Shown piece after piece: positions 6,466-12,037 of a DNA stretch of 12,037 bases. Where the stretch lies: the NCBI GenBank assembly GCA_900546715.1, contig UREA01000033.1:1-12037 (forward strand), written 5' to 3'. The notes under the pieces were generated by a model that worked only from the letters and a program-made list of their open reading frames with translations, made no database searches and had not been told where the DNA came from. Origin of the DNA: an uncultured Mycoplasmatota bacterium (GTDB taxonomy: Bacteria; Bacillota_I; Bacilli_A; RF39; UBA660). Made by a program: the position numbers and the translations under genes. Position 1 is the stretch's first letter, and every line of letters begins with the position of its first letter.

Positions 6466-6892
6466 CAAAAGTTTTAAAAAAACTACCCAAAAATACTATA
6501 CCATCTGGTATGTTATGTAAAGTTATAGAAGATATGAGCATAACTATTCGTTTAGTATTGTGAGAAGTATTTTCTTTTTTGGCTGTTAGCTTATCAAAAA
6601 GGATATCTCCAAGAAATAAAAGTAGACCACCGCTGAAGAAACTAATTGATACTACTAGCCAGGGAATCATACCTAAATTATTAGACATTTCTATGGCTGG
6701 TGATAAAAGAGAGAAAAATGTAGCTGCAATCATTACACCTGCTGCAAAACCTAGCATGGCATCAAGAACGGTTTTATTGACTTTTTTAAATAAAAAAACT
6801 ACTGCTGAGCCTAGTGAAGTTATCCCCCAAGTAAAAAGACATGCAATAAATGCCATTAAGGGATATGATAAATTTGTAAATAGATTGAACAC
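6449..6892 (-). pseudogene. ZIP-family metal transporter, N-terminal part (gene split by insertion)
   Basis: The GTG start at 6892 has AGGAGG (6904-6899) six bases upstream. The first 129 residues are genuine ZIP sequence: membrane helices at about 10-35, 45-65 and 78-100, a short variable loop (KLTAKKENTS), and TM4 with TLHNIP, where the HNxPEG motif holds metal ligands. From residue 130 the frame crosses the att core into the element. The motif becomes HNIPDG and then IVFLGSFFKTFVLKLY before TAG (6451-6449). The product therefore lacks the second half, which is at 2705-3109. Removing the element gives HNIPEGMAIGVAF in one frame. The intact protein would import divalent metal such as zinc. 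Confidence 0.85.
6482..6511. other. Attachment site, right end of the element (cargo side)
   Basis: A 21-bp element arm (6482-6502), an ATCT core and the chromosomal half GGTAT are visible. With the site at 3108-3137 it shares ATACC-W-TCTGGTAT. The central TC (6504-6505, GA on minus) is the inferred crossover dinucleotide. Changing GAT to GAA at the core restores the conserved glutamate of the ZIP motif. Confidence 0.85.
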
Positions 6893-6949
6893 CGTAAACC
6901 TCCTTTTATACTAATATGGTATGTTCTTAAAAATTATTGGTGATTTTAC

Positions 6950-6978
6950 TTTACAAAAATGGTGAAAATAGATATAAT
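6950..6978 (+). promoter_or_regulatory. Promoter of lon
   Basis: TTTACA (6950-6955) and TATAAT (6973-6978) are separated by 17 bases, an almost consensus housekeeping promoter. The expected start of transcription is about 6985, giving a short leader with GGGAGG (6991-6996) before ATG 7002. No HrcA inverted repeat or CtsR-type tandem repeat is visible. Confidence 0.8.
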
Positions 6979-7001
6979 AACTTTTAGTTTGGGAGGTCAC
7001 T

Positions 7002-9254
7002 ATGCAAAACATACCAGTAATTATTTTAAAAGAGTTAATTATCCTTCCTAATCAGGAAATAAAATTAGAATTAAGTAATCCTATTAGTCAAAAAACTGTA
7101 GCTTTAGCAACAAATAAAAATCACAGTGAAATATTAGTTATTGCTCCGATAGATACTTTTGAAGAAGAACCAGGTGTTGATGATTTACCTAAAGTAGGTG
7201 TTATTGCCAAAATTAAAAGCCGTATTGCAACAAATGGCGGTATGCAAGTTGTTTTAAGGGGAGTTAAGAGAGTTGCTGTTACAAAGTATTATAATGGATT
7301 TGATGATATATTATATAGTGAAATTATGTATATTGATTTGCCGGCGTTAGTTAAAACTGAAGAAGCGGCGATACTTAGAAAATTAAATGGTGTATTAAAA
7401 GAATATATTGATAGTTCTAATCATTTGTCTAATGATGTTTTAAGTGTTGTAACTAATAAAGATTTAAATAAAACAACGGATATTATTGCTTCTTTTTTAC
7501 CATTTGATATTGCTAAGAAGCTTAGATATATGCAAGAGATAAATCCTATTAAAAGAGCTAAAGCATTAATTGTAGATATGGAAGAAGAAATAAAGATATT
7601 AGAACTTGATAATGAACTTGATGCTAAGGTAAATGAATCTTTTAATGAAGATCAAAGAAAATTTATTTTAAAAGAGAAAATTAAAATAATAAATGAAGAA
7701 TTAGGAGAACAAAGCGCTTTAAGTGAAGTGAAGAGATTTAGGGAAAAAATGGATGCTTTGAGACTTCCTAGTAAGGTTGCGGGGAAAGTAGATTCAGAAA
7801 TTAAAAAATTAGAATTTATGAATGAATCTTCCCCAGAATTTAGTGTCATTAGAAATTATTTAGATTATTTACTTAGTTTACCTTGGAATAAATCTACTAA
7901 AGAAACTGCTAATTTTAATAAAGTTAGAGAATGCTTGGATAATACGCATTATGGACTTGATGAAGTAAAATCGAGAATTACAGAATATGTAGCTATTAAA
8001 AATATTAATAAGGATATTTTGGCTCCAACTATATGTTTAGTAGGTCCTCCAGGGGTAGGTAAAACAAGTATAGCAATGTCTATTGCTGATGCCTTAAATC
8101 GCAAGTTTTATAAAATAAGTGTCGGAGGATTGAATGATGCAACTGAACTTATTGGTTCTAGAAAAACTTATTTAGCATCTTCTCCTGGTAAAATTATTGG
8201 GGGAATTAGTAAGGTTGGAGTTAATAATCCTGTTATTTTAATTGATGAAGTAGATAAAATGGTTAAAGATTATAAGGGAGATCCAGCGAGTGTATTATTA
8301 GAGGTATTAGATCCAGTGCAAAATAAGAGTTTTGTCGATAATTATTTGGAAGAACCTTTTGATTTATCCAATGTGTTATTTATTTTAACAGCTAACAAAC
8401 AAGAAGATATTCCTTATGCTTTGATTGATAGAGTAGAGGTTATTAATTTAAATAGTTATACTTTGTTTGAAAAAAAAGATATTGCTAGAAAATATTTACT
8501 TCCTAAGATATGCGATGAACATAAATTAGTTGAAAAAGAACGGTTTAGTGATGAAGTAATATTATTTTTAATTAATAATTATACTCATGAAGCGGGAGTA
8601 AGAGAACTTACAAGAGTACTAACTAGTTTAGTTAGAAAAATGGCTATTAATAATATCAAGACTATTAATAAAGATAAAATTATTAAAATTTTAGGTAATC
8701 CAAAATATAGTGTTGAAGCATTAAAGGAAGATAATATTGGTGTTGCGAGTGTTCTTGCTTATACGGCTTTTGGAGGGGAAGTTACTAGTGTAGAGGTGGT
8801 ATCAACTGCTGGTAGTGGCAAAATTATTACTACAGGTAATTTAGGAAATGTATTAAAAGAAAGTATTGAGGTAATTACGACTGTTGTAAAAAATAAATAT
8901 AAATATAATTTAAATAAATTAGATTTACATTTTCATTATTTAAGTGCTGATGCTAAAAAAGATGGCCCTTCAGCAGGTCTTGCTTCTATTGTTGCACTAA
9001 TGTCAATGTATGAAAAAAAGAAAATTCCTAGTGATATAGCATTTACAGGAGAAATATCTTTAAATGGCAATATTTTAAAAATTGGTGGTTTAAAAGAAAA
9101 ACTAATTGGGGCTTATAATAATGGGATAAAGAGTGTTTATATTCCTAAAGATAATGAGCTTGATTTAGTTTATTTGCCGCAGATTATTAAAGATAATATG
9201 GAAATTAATTTGATAAGTAATATTGATGAGATATATACAAAATTATTTAAATAG
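7002..9254 (+). CDS. lon: ATP-dependent protease Lon (LonA type)
   Basis: This cytoplasmic hexamer unfolds and degrades damaged and regulatory proteins. The N-terminal substrate-binding domain covers about residues 1-190 and opens with the typical IPVIILKELIILPNQEI. A helical linker with FILKEKIKIINEELGE (about 220-240) follows. The AAA+ module has Walker A GPPGVGKT (348-355), Walker B VILIDEVDK with D415/E416, and a sensor/arginine-finger region FILTANKQEDIPYALIDR. The C-terminal protease domain has the Ser-Lys dyad: Ser657 in DGPSAG and Lys700 in GGLKEK. The 43-residue spacing equals that of E. coli S679/K722. The 750-residue length is normal for Firmicute LonA. The gene is complete, with a good ribosome binding site, and starts a run of three co-directional genes. 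Confidence 0.97.
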   Translation: MQNIPVIILKELIILPNQEIKLELSNPISQKTVALATNKNHSEILVIAPIDTFEEEPGVDDLPKVGVIAKIKSRIATNGGMQVVLRGVKRVAVTKYYNGFDDILYSEIMYIDLPALVKTEEAAILRKLNGVLKEYIDSSNHLSNDVLSVVTNKDLNKTTDIIASFLPFDIAKKLRYMQEINPIKRAKALIVDMEEEIKILELDNELDAKVNESFNEDQRKFILKEKIKIINEELGEQSALSEVKRFREKMDALRLPSKVAGKVDSEIKKLEFMNESSPEFSVIRNYLDYLLSLPWNKSTKETANFNKVRECLDNTHYGLDEVKSRITEYVAIKNINKDILAPTICLVGPPGVGKTSIAMSIADALNRKFYKISVGGLNDATELIGSRKTYLASSPGKIIGGISKVGVNNPVILIDEVDKMVKDYKGDPASVLLEVLDPVQNKSFVDNYLEEPFDLSNVLFILTANKQEDIPYALIDRVEVINLNSYTLFEKKDIARKYLLPKICDEHKLVEKERFSDEVILFLINNYTHEAGVRELTRVLTSLVRKMAINNIKTINKDKIIKILGNPKYSVEALKEDNIGVASVLAYTAFGGEVTSVEVVSTAGSGKIITTGNLGNVLKESIEVITTVVKNKYKYNLNKLDLHFHYLSADAKKDGPSAGLASIVALMSMYEKKKIPSDIAFTGEISLNGNILKIGGLKEKLIGAYNNGIKSVYIPKDNELDLVYLPQIIKDNMEINLISNIDEIYTKLFK

Positions 9255-9262
9255 AGTATAAT
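9234..9262 (+). promoter_or_regulatory. Probable promoter of murF-ddl at the end of lon
   Basis: TATACA (9234-9239) and TATAAT (9257-9262) are 17 bases apart and overlap the lon stop codon. A transcript from here would begin near 9269, leaving the ATG at 9271 almost leaderless but giving a normal leader to the TTG at 9286. Confidence 0.5.
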
Positions 9263-9285
9263 GTCTATGAATGGTGGTGTTAAAG

Positions 9286-10647
9286 TTGAATATAAAAAGT
9301 ATTTATGAAAATATAGAAATAGTAAAGATAGTAAATGAAATAGATGGTTATATTACAAACTTTACAAATGATACAAGAAAAATAAAAAATGATGGATGTT
9401 ATTTAGGAATTAAGGGCGAAAATAATGATGGTAATTTATTTTATATGGAAGCTTTTAAAAATGGGGCAAAAGTAGTAATACTTGATTATTATGAAGAAAA
9501 TAAAAGTGATTTAAAGTATTTGGAGGAAAATAATAAATCAATAATTGTTGTTCAAGACACTACTAAAGCTCTAGGAGATTTAGCAAGATATAAAAGAAGT
9601 ATTTTCAAAAAAGATGTTATTGCTATTACAGGTTCTGCTGGTAAAACTTCAACTAAAGATATTGTTTATAGTGTTTTAAAAGAAAAATATAAAGCTTATA
9701 AGACATGTGGTAATAAAAATAATCATATAGGACTTCCTTTAACGATACTTAGTATGGATGAAAATACCGAAATTTTAGTTTTAGAAATGGGAATGAATCA
9801 TTTTGGAGAAATAAGTTATTTAACAAGTATTGCTAGACCAAATGTTGCTATTATTACTAATATTGGAACAGCTCATATAGGTAATTTGGGTAGTCGTGAA
9901 AATATATTAAAAGCAAAACTTGAAATACTGGAAGGAATAGATAAAAATGGTTATTTAATAATTAATAATGATAATAACTTATTACATGAATGGTATTTAG
10001 CAAATAATGATAAGTTTAATATTATCACTATTGGTATTCATAATAATTCTGATTATTTAGCAACTGATATATCTGTTAGTAATAACTCTAGTACGTTTAA
10101 AGTTTTAAATAAAGAATATTTTGTGCCGGTTTCTGGAGAACATTTTATTTATAATGCTTTAATGGGTATTGCAGTTGGTAATTTATATCACGAAGAATAC
10201 AAAGATATTTATGAAGGAATTAAGACATTTGAACTTAGTAGTAATAGAATGAATATAATAAGTAGGGAATCAAATATAACAATTATAGATGATTCTTATA
10301 ATGCTAACTATGATTCTATGAGTTATGCTATTAAGTATTTAGGAGCCTTGAGTGGTAGAAGAATTGCTGTTTTGGGTTCAATGTTTGAACTGGGTGATTA
10401 TACAGAAGAATTACATCGTAAAATTGGTAAATTAGTAGTTGATGAAGGAATAGATATATTAGTTACAGTAGGTAAGGAAGCAAATTATATTTATGAAGAA
10501 GCTAAAGAAAAAATAAAGGCAATACATTTTGATAGTAATAGTGATGCTATCAAGTTTTTAAAGAGTATTATAAAAGAGGGAGATTATATACTTATTAAAG
10601 CAAGTAACTCAATGAAATTTAGTGAAATAGCCTTAGCATTAAGATAA
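9286..10647 (+). CDS. murF: UDP-N-acetylmuramoyl-tripeptide--D-alanyl-D-alanine ligase
   Basis: This cytoplasmic enzyme adds D-Ala-D-Ala to the UDP-MurNAc-tripeptide, the last Mur-ligase step. Numbered from the TTG start, visible features are the N-terminal substrate domain with TNDTRKIKNDGCYLGIKG and the P-loop GSAGKTST (116-123). They continue with GNKNNHIGLPLTIL, EMGMNHFGEI, NIGTAHIGNLGSRENI, and the C-terminal-domain signature DDSYNANYDSM starting at residue 335, which distinguishes MurF from MurC, D and E. The frame also contains ATG 9271 (five codons earlier), which lacks a ribosome binding site. TTG 9286 is preceded by GGTGGTG and yields an N-terminus (M)NIKSIYEN typical of the family, so I chose it. 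The gene is co-transcribed with ddl, which makes its substrate. Confidence 0.95.
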   Translation: MNIKSIYENIEIVKIVNEIDGYITNFTNDTRKIKNDGCYLGIKGENNDGNLFYMEAFKNGAKVVILDYYEENKSDLKYLEENNKSIIVVQDTTKALGDLARYKRSIFKKDVIAITGSAGKTSTKDIVYSVLKEKYKAYKTCGNKNNHIGLPLTILSMDENTEILVLEMGMNHFGEISYLTSIARPNVAIITNIGTAHIGNLGSRENILKAKLEILEGIDKNGYLIINNDNNLLHEWYLANNDKFNIITIGIHNNSDYLATDISVSNNSSTFKVLNKEYFVPVSGEHFIYNALMGIAVGNLYHEEYKDIYEGIKTFELSSNRMNIISRESNITIIDDSYNANYDSMSYAIKYLGALSGRRIAVLGSMFELGDYTEELHRKIGKLVVDEGIDILVTVGKEANYIYEEAKEKIKAIHFDSNSDAIKFLKSIIKEGDYILIKASNSMKFSEIALALR

Positions 10648-10655
10648 GGGGAGTT

Positions 10656-11687
10656 ATGAAATTAGGGGTTTTGTTTGGTGGCGCGTCTAGTGAACACGAG
10701 GTAAGTGTTGCAAGTGCTTGTAGTGTGGTTGGGTCTTTAGATAAAGATAAATATAAGATATATCAAATATATATTACTAAATCTGGAGACTGGTATCATG
10801 TGCTAGAAGATATGCCTAAAAATTCTTTTGGGTGGTTACCTAAAAGAAAAAAGAGGATTAAGAATGTTTTTAAATTCTTGAGTAGTATGAATTGTGTGAT
10901 ACCAGTAATTCATGGGAAAAACGGTGAAGATGGCGCTATTCAAGGCATGATGCAAATGCTTAATATTCCATATGTTGGTTGTGGAGTGCTTACTAGTAGC
11001 ATATGTATTGATAAAGTATTCACTAAATATGTTTTAAAACATGCTGGTATTAATGTTGTACCAGATTTATATATTAAGTGTGATAACAATAATTTTTATT
11101 TAGTTAGTGATTCTTTTGATTATAAAGAATTAAGTGTTTTAGAAATTGATAAATTAATTCAAAATAAATTAAATTATCCAGTATTTGTGAAACCTGCAAG
11201 AATGGGTTCATCAGTGGGAGTATGTAAGGTTAGTGATTTAAATGAATTAATTGATGCCTTGTATAATGCCAAAAATCTTGATGATAAAATATTAATTGAA
11301 AAAGCTATTAATGGCCGTGAACTGGAATGTGCAATTTTAGGTAATACTGCCTCAGTTTTAGGTGAGATAAAAAGTGCTGATGTGTTTTATTCTTATGATG
11401 CTAAATATAAAAATGAGGAATCTAAGACTATAATACCTGCAGATATTGATCAAAATATTATGGATAGTATTAGAGATATTGCTCTAAAGATATGTCGAGT
11501 TCTAGAAATTGATACATTATCAAGAATTGATTTTTTCTTAGAAGATAATACTAATAAGATATATTTAAATGAAATAAATACACTACCGGGGTTTACTGAT
11601 ATTAGTATGTATCCAAAATTAATAGAATATGGTGGTATTAGTTATACTGAATTACTTGACAGATTAATTAATTTAGCCAAATTATAA
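10656..11687 (+). CDS. ddl: D-alanine--D-alanine ligase
   Basis: This ATP-grasp enzyme joins two D-alanines to give the dipeptide used by MurF. The N-terminal lobe has LGVLFGGASSEHEVS and the conserved HGKNGEDGAIQG. The middle has IPYVGCGVLTSSICIDK and the glycine loop GSSVGV (184-189). K250/Y251 in the YDAKY loop correspond to the K/Y pair of D-Ala-D-Ala ligases, where D-lactate-specific Van enzymes carry histidine, so vancomycin-type specificity is unlikely. The C-terminal magnesium site is in SRIDFFLE and LNEINTLPGFT. The 343-residue length is normal. It starts eight bases after the murF stop. The G-rich AAGGGGAG sits very close to the ATG (two bases), a tight but usable spacing. Confidence 0.96.
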   Translation: MKLGVLFGGASSEHEVSVASACSVVGSLDKDKYKIYQIYITKSGDWYHVLEDMPKNSFGWLPKRKKRIKNVFKFLSSMNCVIPVIHGKNGEDGAIQGMMQMLNIPYVGCGVLTSSICIDKVFTKYVLKHAGINVVPDLYIKCDNNNFYLVSDSFDYKELSVLEIDKLIQNKLNYPVFVKPARMGSSVGVCKVSDLNELIDALYNAKNLDDKILIEKAINGRELECAILGNTASVLGEIKSADVFYSYDAKYKNEESKTIIPADIDQNIMDSIRDIALKICRVLEIDTLSRIDFFLEDNTNKIYLNEINTLPGFTDISMYPKLIEYGGISYTELLDRLINLAKL

Positions 11688-11735
11688 AAATTGGCCATGC
11701 TTGAATCCCAGTGTTTATGGGGGTAAAAAGAAAAG

Positions 11736-11771
11736 TATGGCAAATTCGGAATCGATTCCGAATTTGCCATA
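11736..11771 (-). terminator. Perfect 36-bp palindrome, terminator of the rightmost gene
   Basis: TATGGCAAATTCGGAATC is followed directly by its exact reverse complement, with no spacer. On the minus strand it is followed by CTTTTCTTTTT, as in an intrinsic terminator for the gene at 11784 onward. On the plus strand no T tract follows, so for ddl it could only act as a protective 3' hairpin. Confidence 0.65.
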
Positions 11772-11783
11772 AATAAAAAGCAC

Positions 11784-12037
11784 CTATAACAAGAAAGGTA
11801 CTATTATTAAAACTATACTTAATATTAAAGATATTTTACTTAAGAATAAATCTAGTGGAGTAATACATTCACTAGGTTTTTTAGTATTAATAAACATTTC
11901 ATATGTATCATTAATTTTAGGATTAAATCCTAATATTTTATATCTGGTATTATCACTTGTATTATATTCTTCACCTTTAAACTTATATTTATAAAAATAA
12001 ACATACATGTTTTTTTGATATGTAGTTTTCTTTATTA
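11784..12037 (-). CDS. DUF3592-like membrane protein, C-terminal part (5' end outside window)
   Basis: The frame is open to the right edge. The ATG at 12008 has no ribosome binding site, and the codons before it (KKTTYQKN) continue the domain. The visible sequence has the DUF3592 layout: a strand with YKYKFKGEEYN, a variable segment, then YEMFINTKKPSECITP, which matches the family's V-x-Y-x-P-x-N-P-s-e region. A C-terminal membrane helix follows (ISLILSIVLIIVPFLL). These proteins usually have an N-terminal membrane helix as well, which would lie beyond the window. The function is unknown. It is convergent with ddl. Confidence 0.6.
   Translation of the reverse strand, partial: IKKTTYQKNMYVYFYKYKFKGEEYNTSDNTRYKILGFNPKINDTYEMFINTKKPSECITPLDLFLSKISLILSIVLIIVPFLL

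Larger units (their letters stand above)
3114..6505 (-). mobile_element. 3.39 kb serine-recombinase integrative element inserted in a ZIP transporter gene
   Basis: The boundaries are set by two att sites sharing ATACC-W-TCTGGTAT (W at 3113 and 6503) and by restoration of the ZIP frame when the intervening 3390 bases are removed. Contents, all on the minus strand: a 598-aa repeat/membrane protein, an 83-aa DUF1292-like protein, a terminator, and a serine recombinase at the far end. No relaxase, replication gene, phage structural gene or separate excision factor is visible. Large serine recombinases integrate circular DNA at attB without duplicating the target, which matches the clean join seen here. 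It is the minimal kind of integrative element; mobilisation would need outside help. Base composition matches the AT-rich host, so it is adapted to similar genomes. Confidence 0.85.

Noticed and set aside
2705..6892. The two ZIP-like frames as two separate half-size transporter genes
   Set aside because: The joined sequence reconstitutes HNIPEG exactly in frame at the att core, and the second part has no ribosome binding site, so they are one interrupted gene.
6905..7001. Heat-shock regulation of lon by a CIRCE or CtsR site
   Set aside because: The required inverted repeat or tandem heptamer is not present. Only a single GGTCA overlaps the ribosome binding site.
7002..11687. Alternative genetic code (TGA as tryptophan), as in Mycoplasma-like low-GC organisms
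   Set aside because: Tryptophans checked in lon, murF and ddl are all TGG, and no AT-rich gene contains an in-frame TGA. Only the 598-aa gene ends in TGA, where a stop follows two codons later in any case. The standard code fits.
11698..11722. A tRNA 3' fragment as integration remnant (TTGAATCCC resembles a T-loop)
   Set aside because: No acceptor stem, T-stem pairing or CCA end accompanies it; it is a short chance match near a hairpin.
1..12037. CRISPR array, rRNA, tRNA or IS transposase
   Set aside because: No regularly spaced repeats, no rRNA-like conserved stretches, no cloverleaf and no DDE transposase motifs were seen on either strand.

Overview
The window appears to join two kinds of DNA. 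Positions 1 to about 2690 have moderate GC (about 43% in the 120 bases sampled at 2521-2640) and look like accessory sequence from a Clostridia or Lachnospiraceae-type Firmicute. From about 2700 to 12037 the DNA is much more AT-rich (about 30% GC at 2761-2880, below 20% in parts of murF). Tryptophan is encoded by TGG and no gene has an internal in-frame TGA. This suggests a very low-GC uncultured gut Bacilli/Firmicute (RF39-like or similar) with the standard bacterial code and a peptidoglycan pathway. The step in composition coincides with a GNAT gene that lacks its 5' part, so the joint may be an assembly chimera or a transfer boundary.

Left part. A WYL-domain protein, open at the left edge, ends at a good terminator. 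A separate promoter, with an inverted repeat between its -35 and -10, then drives three small genes of 53, 78 and 27 codons, each with a strong ribosome binding site and none recognised. A bidirectional terminator separates them from the convergent, truncated acetyltransferase.

Centre. A ZIP-family metal transporter gene on the minus strand has been split by a compact 3.39 kb mobile element. The element encodes a 391-aa serine recombinase and a two-gene cargo: a 598-aa protein with three N-terminal helical repeats, a charged linker and a membrane segment, and an 83-aa DUF1292-like acidic protein whose start overlaps the stop of the first by four bases. Both attachment sites can be read directly. 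Crossing over at a GA dinucleotide (minus strand) restores an uninterrupted 265-codon ZIP gene with a perfect HNIPEG motif. The same exchange gives an excised circle whose attP is a near-perfect 46-bp palindrome. The recombinase stop codon lies inside one attP half-site.

Right part. Divergent from the transporter, a consensus-like promoter drives lon (ATP-dependent protease). It is followed on the same strand by murF and ddl, which make and ligate D-Ala-D-Ala for the cell-wall precursor. A convergent gene for a DUF3592-like membrane protein runs off the right edge. A perfect 36-bp palindrome, probably its terminator, lies between it and ddl.
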